From Diacronema lutheri (Eukaryota > Haptophyta > Pavlovophyceae > Pavlovales > Pavlovaceae), in NCBI GenBank assembly GCA_019448385.1, contig JAGTXO010000003.1, positions 806,001 through 870,000 on the forward strand: a stretch of 64,000 nucleotides of DNA, given 5' to 3'. How positions within the stretch are numbered: position 1 is the stretch's first letter; every line of letters starts with the position of its first letter. The notes under the pieces were generated by a model that was not told the origin of the DNA, made no database searches, and saw nothing but the letters and a program-made list of their open reading frames with translations. A program made the position numbers and the translations under genes. Below are positions 29,301-39,644 of the stretch, piece by piece.

Positions 29301-31862
29301 ATGGCGGCGCGGACGCGCGGCGCGCGCGCAGTGTTCTTCGTCCTCCTCCTCACAGCGTCCTCCTCCTCACCGCGACAAGCCGGGGGCGAATCGTCGGTCG
29401 AAGATCTCGACGAGGCCCTCGCCGCGCAAGGCCACGCGCTCGTCATGCTCGTCGCACCGTGGTGCGGCCACAGCAAGCAGCTTCTACCCTCATTCCAACT
29501 TGCGGCTAAGAGGCTCGGCTCCGGCTCGGCGGGTCGGCCGGTGCCATTGCTGGTCGTGGACGCGACGCGAGAGAAGCCACTCGCGGCGGCACTCAACGTG
29601 ACGCGGTACCCAAAGCTCGTCTGGCTTGAACGCAGCAGCCGTGCGCTTGGCGACGCGGAATTGGCGGACGCGCCGAGCCGCTCGCTGGCGGGCGTCGCGC
29701 CGGAGACGGGCGCGGGCGCGCTCGCGGACAGCGTCGTGGTACGCGTGCCTGCTGACTTCCATGCCTTCTCCGTGCCGCTCATCGCCACCACCCTTGTGCA
29801 ATGGGTCGACCGGCGGCTGAACGGGGACGCGGCCGAACTCGCCCCCGTCAACGGGGCCGCGCGGCACGCTGGCGCGCTCGGACTCGACGCGCTGCTTGAG
29901 CTCGCGGCAGCAGAAGCGGAGGGCGCGCGCGTCTCGCTCGCCGTCGTTGCACGCATGCATCCGCAGCTGCGCGGCTCTGCCCTCCACCGCGGCGTCGAGC
30001 GCCTCGCGCGCGCATATGCTGAATCGCGCCGCGCAATTCCCGCTCGGTTCGCGATCGCGTTTGAACACGGCGGTGCCGATGCGCGGGAGGGCGGCTGCGG
30101 CGGCGGGCTCGAGCGTGCAGCGGCCACGGGTGAGAATGTTGACGGGCGTGACGGCACGTGCCGCCGTGCCGCCGAGGCTTCGCTCGACGCGGCGCGCCCC
30201 GACGACGCAAGCAGCGCGCGCAGGGCCGGCACTCTCACGCTGCGCGCCGGCGGCGAGGAAGGCGAGCAGGGCGAGCAGGGCGAGGGCGCGGGCGCGAGTC
30301 GTGCAGCAAGCGGCGAAGGTTGCGCCACCGCCGCCCCGCCGGCCGAGCAGGCCGTGAGCGTCGATCCGGCGGCGGCGGCGCTGCGCGACGCTGCGCGCGA
30401 GGCCATGCCGCGGTGGGCATGCACCGCCATCGGCGCATGGGACGTGCAGCTGCATCGCTTCGAGCCGACCGGCGCGAGCGACATGCTGAGCGCTCGCGCG
30501 TGGCTCGATCGCGGGCCGCCGAGACTGCCGCACATCCTCGCGTCCGTGCGCGCGCCGTACAGCGCGCATTCCTCGCCTGACCCGCTCGACGTGCGCGCGT
30601 CGCGCGCCGCGGAGCGCGCGCCGCCGGCGGGCGCCGGGCGCGCGGGCGGCGCGGACGGCGCCTTTGACGGCGCGGACGCTGATTCGACGGTGGCGGCGGA
30701 GGTGGAGGCGGTGATCGGTGCGTTTGTGCGCTCGCACTCCCGCGAGGCCGTTGTCAGTTACTCTGAGCTCACCGCACGCTCGCTTTTCGAGGATGAGACG
30801 AGTCGAATTCATCTCGTCGCGCTCATGCCCGGCGCGTGGGCACAGCCCGGCGGTCGCGCGAGTGCGTTCGCCGAGGCGGAGGCGGAGCGCGTTGAAGCGG
30901 CGGCGGCAGCGGCGGCGCTGGCCGAGGCTGGTGCACCGCCATCAATAGGCGCCTCGCCACGGCCAACTTTGCCCGAGCACGCCGACGGCGCGCGCGCGCA
31001 GTTGCAGGCGGCCGCCCGAGCGCTTCTCGCGCGCGCGGCGGCCGAGCTCGCGGGCGAGGCCGTGTGCGTCGAGGTGGACGCATCGTCGCACCCGTCCGTC
31101 CTGGCGCTTTACGCCGTGCACCGCGCCGCGCTGCCCGCCTTCGCGCTTCTCGCCATGAATCGCACCAGGGCGATTCAGCTGCTTCCCGCGCCCGGCGGCA
31201 TAGACGCGCTGCCGACCGCGCCTGCGCTCGTTGGCGCCACGCGCCGTTTCGCGTCGGGCGAGCTGCGCGCCGCCGTCAAATCCGAGTCGGCGCCCGACGA
31301 GCGTGCGGACGCGCGCTCGGCCGTGCGCACGCTCGTCGGCTCCACCTTCCGCGCGGCCGTGCACGAGCCCGGCCGCGACGTGGCGGTGCTCTTTCACGCG
31401 CCGTGGTGCGCTCACTGCAGGCCGCTGCGCGAGCGCTGGGCGCAGCTTGCGGCCGCGCACGCGCGTGCGCGCGACGACGGCGTGCGTCTCTGCGAGATGC
31501 GCATGCCGGGCAACGAGGCGGAAGGCATCGTGGTCTATGCTTTTCCTACAATCATGCTCTTCCCAGCACAGACTGCATCTCCGCTGGCCCCTCATCAGCC
31601 TGTCCACCATGCTGAGCCAGCTGGGAGCGCACAGGGCGATGGCGATGGGCACGCGGCTCGTCCTGGCGCGCTGGCAGCGGTGGCGGAGACTGCGCCGGGC
31701 GCGTCGGACGCGGCCGGCCGTGCGGCGGCGCGCCCTCCGGCGAAGGAGCCCATCGTCTTTGCCGGCGCGGACCGCAGCGTGCCCGCCCTCGCGGCCTTCA
31801 TCGCGATGCACCGCGTGACTTCGCCGCCTGCTTCCGATTGGCAGAACGTGAGGAGCGTGTGA
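29301..31862 (+). CDS. Protein disulfide isomerase-like protein, two thioredoxin sites
   Basis: The single-exon 853-residue protein has a signal peptide (about 1-25, FFVLLLTASSSS) and so enters the secretory pathway. A first thioredoxin domain follows at about 30-130 with the active site APWCGHSKQ: the second cysteine of the usual CGHC is serine. A second thioredoxin domain near 680-760 has a complete site, HAPWCAHCRPL, with the typical downstream VYAFPTIMLF. Between them are about 550 residues, Ala/Arg/Gly-rich, including a region (about 550-640) that may be a degenerate thioredoxin fold with the TAL(Y/L)AV-like block. The C terminus ends QNVRSV without a KDEL-type signal, so ER retention is not obvious; it may act later in secretion or have a 3' exon I did not find. 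A folding-related oxidoreductase role is inferred. Confidence 0.78.
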   Translation: MAARTRGARAVFFVLLLTASSSSPRQAGGESSVEDLDEALAAQGHALVMLVAPWCGHSKQLLPSFQLAAKRLGSGSAGRPVPLLVVDATREKPLAAALNVTRYPKLVWLERSSRALGDAELADAPSRSLAGVAPETGAGALADSVVVRVPADFHAFSVPLIATTLVQWVDRRLNGDAAELAPVNGAARHAGALGLDALLELAAAEAEGARVSLAVVARMHPQLRGSALHRGVERLARAYAESRRAIPARFAIAFEHGGADAREGGCGGGLERAAATGENVDGRDGTCRRAAEASLDAARPDDASSARRAGTLTLRAGGEEGEQGEQGEGAGASRAASGEGCATAAPPAEQAVSVDPAAAALRDAAREAMPRWACTAIGAWDVQLHRFEPTGASDMLSARAWLDRGPPRLPHILASVRAPYSAHSSPDPLDVRASRAAERAPPAGAGRAGGADGAFDGADADSTVAAEVEAVIGAFVRSHSREAVVSYSELTARSLFEDETSRIHLVALMPGAWAQPGGRASAFAEAEAERVEAAAAAAALAEAGAPPSIGASPRPTLPEHADGARAQLQAAARALLARAAAELAGEAVCVEVDASSHPSVLALYAVHRAALPAFALLAMNRTRAIQLLPAPGGIDALPTAPALVGATRRFASGELRAAVKSESAPDERADARSAVRTLVGSTFRAAVHEPGRDVAVLFHAPWCAHCRPLRERWAQLAAAHARARDDGVRLCEMRMPGNEAEGIVVYAFPTIMLFPAQTASPLAPHQPVHHAEPAGSAQGDGDGHAARPGALAAVAETAPGASDAAGRAAARPPAKEPIVFAGADRSVPALAAFIAMHRVTSPPASDWQNVRSV

Positions 31863-32005
31863 TCCTGGGTCCCTCGTCACTGTCCGTCCAGAGTGACGAA
31901 CGACACGTACACCGGACGCAGAGTGTGTGCACGGACGGCCGCACAGCCCCGGACGCACACCAATCGCTCAGCCGCGGACTCTCACCGGCCCAAGTCCCGA
32001 CCCGC

Positions 32006-34054
32006 TCAGCGCGCGAGCAGCAGGGCGAGGGCGAGAAATTGCGCACATGCCATTGGTGCGCACGCGAGCGCAAGGGTGCTGGCCGAGAGCGCGTCGCCTG
32101 CGCCGGCGCGGCCCGGCAGCGCGGTAAGCATTGCCGCGTGCCACAGCACGCCGCCGACGCCCGCGAGCGCAAGCCACGCCACCACCGCCGCGCGCGCAGC
32201 GGCGGCCGGCGGGGCGGCGTCCGCTGGATTTGGCGCGGTCGCCCCGTCGTCTGTCGACGCGACGGGCGCCGCGGAGCTCTCCCACGGCAGCGAGAGCGTG
32301 CGTGCGCGCGCGCGCGCGCCCGCTCGCGACGCGCCGCCCGCCGGCCCGTCGTCGCCGCCGTCCGCGCCGCCCGCACGCCGCGCGGGCGCCCCGCTGGCGT
32401 CGAGCTCGATCGCCGGCAGCTGCGCAGTGGCGACCAGCGCGTCGATCTGCTCGGTGAACCAGCCATGCGGGGCGCGCGGCAGCTCGCGCGCGAGCGCGGG
32501 GCGCAGGGCCGCGTTTCGTCGCGCGAGCGCCGCCATGCGCACGGCGCACGATGCCTGCGCGCGCGCGGCCTCTACGCAAACGAACGCCGGCGGGCTGCCC
32601 GTCAAGTCAAGGTCGAGCGCGTATGCCAGCTGCACGCCGCCTCCGTCGCGCGCGGGCGTGATGAGCCAGCCGCCGACGTGCAGCTCGCCCTCGACCGCGC
32701 CCGCGCGCACCAGCGCGCCCAGCGCGCGCGCCGCCGGCCCGTCCGCGCGCCGCAGCACCGGCGAAACGCTCGTCGCGAACGCGAGCACGCCGACTAGTTT
32801 TCCCTGCTGGCGCGTGCCACCACTCGTCTCAAAGCGCGCGTCGCCGCTCGAGCGGTCAGTTGGCGCGCCGGCGCGCAGCTCGCGCACCGCCGTGACGACG
32901 GCGAATGCGCGCGCCGAGAGAAGCAGCGGCACGCGCTTGTATGAGCAGACGGTGACGATGCCGGGCGTGGAGTCGCAGGCGGCACGCGCCGCGCCGCACC
33001 GCACCGCCGCGACCGGCCGTGCGTCGTCGAGGTGCTCGTCGTACGCAGCCCAGTGCGCGGGATCGGCGGCGTACGCCGCGCACTCCCACATGCCGTCCTC
33101 GATAGCATCTGAACCGCGCTCGCCCGACGTGCCGACGGCGAGCAGCCGGGAGGCGCAGCCGTGAGCGCGCACGACGGCCAGGCGGCGCGGGCCGTCCGCC
33201 GGCGCGCCCGCGTGGTCGAGGCTCTGCCACTCAGCGCGGCGGGCGGCCGAGACGGCGGCGCCGATGGGCCTTGGCCCGTCCGAGCAGCACATTTGCGCAT
33301 CGCCCTCTGCTAGCGCGCGCGGCAGCTGCCCGGATCCCTCGATCAGCGCGAGCAGCAGCATGGCCGCCCGGTCAAGCGCCGCCGAGTGCGCGCGCGCGTC
33401 CGACGCGGCGGGCGCGGGCGACGCGCCGGGCGGAGCGGGCGTGTGCACAGGCAAGCGCTCCTCCCCCTGCGAGGCCGGCGACGGCACAGGCAGGGCCGAG
33501 CCGGCGTGCGCGCGCAGATGCGGCGATGTCGAAGGCGGCGCGGCCGGGCTGCCGAGGGAGGGTGCGGGCGCGCCGGCAGGCGTCTCGACGCCCACCTCGA
33601 TCTCCTCCTCGTCTGCCAGGTCGGACGCGCCCGCGAGCGCCCGCAGCCACCGACGGCGATCCTCGCACGACGACGCGGCCAGCCGCCAAGGCCCGACCGT
33701 GAACGGCCAGAGCTCGAGCCCGCCCGCGGCCATGAGGACGGGCTCAAAAAGCTCGGCGGGGCGCGCAAGGCGAGCGAGCTCAAGCCGACCGCGCGCAAGC
33801 GCGCCCGGCCGCTGCGCGACGAGCCCGTAGTAAAGCAGCCGGCTCGGCGCGTCGAGATAAAAGTGTCGCGGACGCCAACCGGCCTCGAGCGACAGCGCGA
33901 GGTCGCGCTGCTTGAAGAGGACGCCCGCGACGGAGAGCGGTGGGGCCGCACCGTGCGACGGGCTCGCCCCCGTCACGAACGCGGGCGTCGTGAGTGACGC
34001 CGCCGACGAGCTCGACGGAGACGGCGTGCATGGCGTCAGTCGCGCGGCCGCCAT
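32006..34054 (-). CDS. PH-START lipid-binding protein with C-terminal membrane helices
   Basis: The ATG at 34054 gives 682 residues; the frame extends upstream to 34231 but would then overlap the stop of the upstream gene on the same strand. Residues about 41-141 form a PH domain (SVAGVLFKQRD, WRPRHFYLD, and a final helix EDRRRWLRAL). A Pro/Ala-rich linker follows. Residues about 240-525 resemble a START lipid-transfer domain: IEDGMWECAAYAADP, ...VTVCSYKRVPLLLSAR, and ...GWLITPARDGGGVQLAYALDLDLTG, ending in a long helix. Two hydrophobic helices (about 620-645 and 655-682) close the protein. The order recalls plant EDR2-type and CERT-type proteins that move or sense lipids at membrane contacts. 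The PH call is good, START moderate. Confidence 0.72.
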   Translation of the reverse strand: MAAARLTPCTPSPSSSSAASLTTPAFVTGASPSHGAAPPLSVAGVLFKQRDLALSLEAGWRPRHFYLDAPSRLLYYGLVAQRPGALARGRLELARLARPAELFEPVLMAAGGLELWPFTVGPWRLAASSCEDRRRWLRALAGASDLADEEEIEVGVETPAGAPAPSLGSPAAPPSTSPHLRAHAGSALPVPSPASQGEERLPVHTPAPPGASPAPAASDARAHSAALDRAAMLLLALIEGSGQLPRALAEGDAQMCCSDGPRPIGAAVSAARRAEWQSLDHAGAPADGPRRLAVVRAHGCASRLLAVGTSGERGSDAIEDGMWECAAYAADPAHWAAYDEHLDDARPVAAVRCGAARAACDSTPGIVTVCSYKRVPLLLSARAFAVVTAVRELRAGAPTDRSSGDARFETSGGTRQQGKLVGVLAFATSVSPVLRRADGPAARALGALVRAGAVEGELHVGGWLITPARDGGGVQLAYALDLDLTGSPPAFVCVEAARAQASCAVRMAALARRNAALRPALARELPRAPHGWFTEQIDALVATAQLPAIELDASGAPARRAGGADGGDDGPAGGASRAGARARARTLSLPWESSAAPVASTDDGATAPNPADAAPPAAAARAAVVAWLALAGVGGVLWHAAMLTALPGRAGAGDALSASTLALACAPMACAQFLALALLLAR

Positions 34055-34187
34055 CAATGAGGACGCCAAAGTACTGCCAAAGTACTGTAGTCCCGTTGTT
34101 GGCACTGGGCGCGCTGGCGCGCTGTGCCCAGCAGCTGGAGAAAACCACACGCCTCGCGCAGGCGCGGACAGGCTAGGGTCAGATCCG

Positions 34188-37100
34188 TCACTCAGTGCGG
34201 CCGCGCGAGCTTGGCGAAGCTCCCATGGCAAAGAATGGATGTGAGCGCACGGTCTGCGCGCTGGCGCCGACGCCGAGCCGCTCGTTGGGCGTGATCACGA
34301 GCAGCGACGCCACGAAGAGCTTACAGTCCGTCGAGACGTGCGGCATCTGCATCACGCTCGCCGAACGGTCCGGGTCGCACCGAATACTCTCGAGAATGCC
34401 CTCCGCCGTGCGCGCGTCAAAGAGCCGCTGGCCGCATGTAGCCTCGTACAGCACGCAGCCGAGCGCCCAGAAGTCCGATGCCGTCGTGTAGTGCTGCGCG
34501 CGCACCACCTCGGGCGCCAAGTAGGCCGGGCACACGAGCCGTGCCGGCCGCGACGCGCCGGCCGGCGCGCACACTTCGCCGCAGTGCGTCGCCGGCGGCG
34601 GCGGCGCGCCCGCGTGCCTGCGGCCGCGCGCACGGCGGCTTGGCGTGCTAGACGTCGGGCTCAGCAGCAGCAGGTGCACGAGCGCCTCGGACGGCGCGGG
34701 CGCGCGCGCCACCCGCTGGACGGCCGCGCGGTCGCACGCGGCGCAAAGCCACGCCTCCAAGCCCAATTCGCCGTCGGCCAAAAGGATGGCGGGAGCGGGC
34801 GCCATGCCGCCAGCGCCGACGGTGGTGCGCTCGCCGTTCGCGCCGAGGGCGCGACGGAGCCCATCGGCGGCGTGCGGCGCGACCGCCGGCGCGAACGCCC
34901 AGTCATCCACGCGCCCCGTTCGGATGAGCTTGAGCAGCACGTGTCGCTCGCGCGCCGTCAGCCATGCCTGCGCGTCACGCGCGTCACGCGCGTCACGCGC
35001 GTCCGGCAGCGCGAGCGCGAGGACGGGGATGCCGTGCTCGCGCGCTTCGCGCTCGAGCGCGATGAAGCCGAGCGTTGCGGCGTCGCCCTTCGCGTCCGGG
35101 CCATCGCACGAACTAGCCGCAACGAGCGCCGCCAGCGGCACGAGAAGTGCATCCGCGCGCGCGAGCGCGCCGTCGCGCGCCGACGCGCTCGTGTGCGCGC
35201 GGCACGCGCCACCAACGGCCGCCGGCGAGGCGGACACGTCCGCGCGCGACTCGGCTGCCGGAGCCGCGTCGATGGCGGCGTTCGCACCCGCGTGCGCGCT
35301 TTGCGTGGCGCGCGCGTCGATGCCGCCGGCGCCATCGTGTTGAATGGCGTGGGCGGTGGCAGCGGGTGCGTGCCCGTCGAGCGAGCCGAGCGGCAGTGCC
35401 TCCAGCTCGCTCCAGCGCGAGCAGAGGGCGGCGAGCGTGCCGTCGTCGCCGGTCGGCTCGCCTTCTAGCACGCCACCAGCCCTCGCGCCGTCGCTGGCGG
35501 CCGCCGACCCGCCGCCGGCCGCCGGCGCGCATCTCTGCGACCCGCTATCGGCATCGCGCGGCGCAGCATCACCCGGCAGCCCGACGACGGCGACGACGCG
35601 CTTGCGCGCGCGCGCGCCGTCGGCACCACGCTGCTCCTCGCCGCGCGGGCCGGCCGGCGCTGCCGTGTCAGAGCGCGCGCTCTGGTCCGCGCTTTCCGCG
35701 CCGTCGAGCGCAGCGCGCACGGCGGTGATCGCCTTGCGCCCCGCGTCCGCCCGCGAGTGCGGCGTGCTCTGCGCGACGAGCAGGTGGTGCAGGCCGACGA
35801 GCGTGGCGCGCACTTCCGACGGCCTGTCAGGCGCGCACACGATCACGCTGCTCGGCGCGAGGTCGCACACGACGAAACCGGCGCCATGGAGTGCACTCAA
35901 CGCACCGATGAGCTGCGCTGCGACCGCACGGAGCGATGCTTCGCGCAGCGGCGGCGAGCCGACTGGCGCGCGCCGGATCAGCTCGCTCAGCGCCTCGCCA
36001 GGCGCGTGCGCCAGGACGAGGTGCATGCCGCCGGCCCACGCGCCACCGTCGGCCGCCGCGCCCGCGCCGTCCCCGCCCTCCGCGCCAATCAGGCGCGCGA
36101 GCGGCGCGCGCCCGCGCAGCGCGGCAAGGGCGCGCAGCTCGGCGACAACGAGCGCTGAGCGCAGCTCGCGCGCAGTGAGCGAGCGCACGACGACGAGCTC
36201 GCCCGTCGCACGCTCGATCGCGACATGCGTGCGCGCAAACGCGCAGCGCGAGAGACGTGCGCCCAGCGCGTAGCGCGCGCGCAGCGCGCGGCCGGCGCGC
36301 GGTGGTGCGTCGTCGTCGGCGCGCGCGAGCGGGTCGGGCGCGTCGAGCCCGTGCGGCTGCAGCTCGAGCTGAACAAACTCGAGCCGGATAGTCCGGAGGT
36401 GTTCGCTCTGCGCGTAGCACGCGGGCGTGCCGTGCCCGCTCGCGGAGCTCATCGCCGTGGGACCGATCGACGTGCCGCGCTCGGCGTCGGCGCGCGCGAC
36501 CGCGCCGCGGCGGCGAGCGGCGCTCGCGTTGGCGCCGTCCGACGAGACGATCGAACCGTCCTCGTCCCACACGGAGCGCTGCGCGAAGCCACGCGCCACG
36601 CGCGGCGAGTCGGACGGCGCGCTGCGTTGCGCGCACTCCGTTCGCTGGCAGCTTGCAAGCGTGCTGTGCGAGCCCGGTGCTGTCGAGCTGGCGGCGGCCG
36701 AGCGCGCGCTTCCGCACAAGCCGCTGCGCGCGTCCGCGCAAGAGCGCGTGGCGGAGTGCCGCTCCTGTTGCTTGTGCTCCTGCCGCGCGCTCGCCGCCGC
36801 GCGCAGCGCGCAGCTCGCGCCCGTGGCGTCGCGCGGGTGGCGCGCATGCCCGCGCTCCGCGTCGCGCTCGTCGCGCGCGCCGTGGGCGCGGCCGTGCCCG
36901 CCCATCCGCTCCACCACAGCCGCGCGCACTGACGCGAACGCCGAAAGCAGCGCGCGCGCCGCGCGCGAGCGCCCGTCGGCGCGGCACGACGCGGCAGCCA
37001 TCGTGCCGACGGTCAGGCGGGCGCGCGAATGCTCAGAGTGAGATTCCGAGGTGGAGAGGGCACACGCCGATGCCCCGTCGCGCGCGCTGCCATCGGCATC

Positions 37101-39606
37101 GTCGTCGCGCGGCTGGTGCGCGTCCACGCCGTCCACGCCGTCCACGCCGTCGGCGCCGTCGGCGCCGTGCGCGTCATGCCCGTCGACAGCGGCGACGGCC
37201 ATGTGCAGCGCGACGATGGCGCCGGTCGGCCGCGCGAGCGCCTTGAGCGCGGGCCCGAGCTGCGCCACCTGCGCCGCGCTCAGCTCGAGCAGCACGGCGG
37301 GCTCGCGCTCAGCCGGCCGCGCAACGAAGCGCTCTGCGAGCTCGACGGGCAGGCCCCAGCTGGCGCAGACGAGCCGGTCGCCGACGTGCAGCACGCCGCG
37401 GCTCACACGGCCGTACGCAACGTGCACGCGCGCGTGCGCGCACGGCACGCGCTCGCGCAGCGCGCGCGACACGCGGCCGAGCGCGGCGACGAGGCGCAGC
37501 GCCTCGCCGAGCGCGCGCTCGAGCTCGCTCGAGACGCCACCGGACTCGGCGCGCGCGGCGCGGCGCGGGGCACCGACAGTGAACGAGAGGTGGAGTCTAC
37601 CCGCAGCACAAAAGGGCGCGGCGCGGTCGGCCGTCGCAAAGTCGCGCAGCTCGTCGTCGAGCGCGGCGAAGAGGGAGCCGAACGCCTCGCGCAGCTGCGC
37701 GGCCGTCATCAGCGCGTGCATCTCCATCTGCGCGCCGAGGGGCGTGACGAGCGTGACGAGCGCGACGTGCTGCGTGAGCAGCTCAGCGCTCGCGAGCTGC
37801 GCGACGGTGATCGTGAGCGGCGGCCGCCCGCTCGTCACGAAGGCGAAGGCGCGCAGCAGCTCGGTGCGCTCGTGCTCGGCCACGCGCCGATCGGCGGCCA
37901 GCGCGTCGACCATCTCCGCCTCGCAGATGCACAGCATGGCCGCGCAGTGCGCGTCGTTGCGCGCGCCGCCGCACGCGATCATCGCAAGCATCGTCAAGAT
38001 GACCACGCGCGCGAGCGTGAGCGCGGCGATCGCGCGGTCCTCCGGCACGAGCATGAGCACGCACAGCGCGGACGTGGCCACCTGTGTGCCCACAATCGTC
38101 ACGACCGCTTGCCAGTGCGCCCTCGGCTCGGCGAGCGGAATGAGCTGACTCGCGAAGCACGCGCTGACGAGCATGCGGCCACTGAGCGGGTCGAGCAGCT
38201 GCGCCGGCCAGCGCGCGCCCGGCCAGCCCGTGGCGTGCTCGCGGTGGGCCGCGACGATCGCGACGCACAGCCGCACGCAGGCGAAAGCCGCCCACGCGAG
38301 GCACACCCACGCGGCCGCCCAGTGCATCTGGAGCGACGCGGGCTGCGCGCCGGCGCGCGCGCGCGGGAGCGTGCGCTCGGGCGCGCCCAGCTCGGCGCCG
38401 ACCGCCGTAACGTCCTCGCCGTCATCATCGCCGTCGTCCACGCTCGCACGCGCGTCCACCACGACCACCTTGGCCGCCGCGCGCGCCTGCGCCGTGGCCG
38501 GGTGCTGCTCGCCGTCGAGCACGTCGCGCACTCCTCCAAGCGACGAGCGCGCGCGCGTGGTCGCGCGCGCGCCCGTCCATCGGCCGAGCGCGCCGAGCAG
38601 CGCCAAGCGCAGCAGCAGCGCTACGAGCACAGCGATGGCGAGGATGCACACGCACGCGTCGACGAGCGTCGCCGCGCGCCGAAAGGCGAAGAGCGCGCCC
38701 GTCGAGAGCTGCGCGCACTGCGTCGATGGCGGCAGGAGCGCGAGGAGCACCCAACGCTCCTCGAGCGCGGCAAAGTGCGCGCCCGCCTCGCCACGCAACA
38801 CCTCGCTCTCAGTGATCGGCGCGTGCGGCGGCACGACCACGGCGCCGCCGCGCGCGACGGCGCCGGCCGCGCCGATGAGCGAGCTGCCAGCCACGCCGCA
38901 CTCGTCGAGCGAGTCGGGCGCGCGCGCCATCGCGGTGAGGAGCACGAAGAGCGCGACGCGCACGACGAGCTGCCCGGCGCTCAGCCCGGCCGCGAAGGCG
39001 CCCAGTCGCGCGCGCAGCCGCGCCTGCAGCGTGCCGTCCACAAAGCGCGCACCCCACACGCGGCTGCCGAGCGGGCCGGCGCGCAGCACGAACGCAGCGC
39101 GCACGCCTTCCTCGATCCGCCAGCGTGCCGCGCGCGCGCGCTCGGCCCAGCCTCCGTCCGCGCCCGCGGCGATCGCGCCCGCCGCGGCGCGCTCGCCTCC
39201 GAGCCCGACCTCGACGTCGAGCGGCACGGCCGACGGGCCGACCAGGTCGAGCACGTGCCGCGCGCCGCGCACGCCGCGCGCCACGTCGCGCGAGCTGCTC
39301 GTGCGCGCGCTCGGCGACAAGGCACGCCGCGCCGCCGCCGCGCTGACGGCGGGCGCCGCCGGCGCGCGCGCGCGCGGCGCGACGAGCGCGGCGATCAGCG
39401 CGGCGAGCGCGTCGTCGGCCGCGCGCGCGCCGTCGTCGGCGGGCGGCGGGTGCATCGGCGCCGCGCGCATCTGCATCCGACGGAGGAAGCGCATGCGAGT
39501 GCCCTCGCCGTCGTCCGCGTCCTCGCCGTCGTACGCGCCGATTGGCGCGACACCCACGAAGCCCGCGCTTTCGCCCGGGCCGCTCCCGTACGGGTCCGCC
39601 GCGAGC

Positions 39607-39644
<38 letters not shown>

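Noticed and set aside
29102-30535. Long minus-strand frame (477 residues)
   Set aside because: It is antisense to the PDI-like gene and has only Ser/Ala/Arg-rich sequence without domains.
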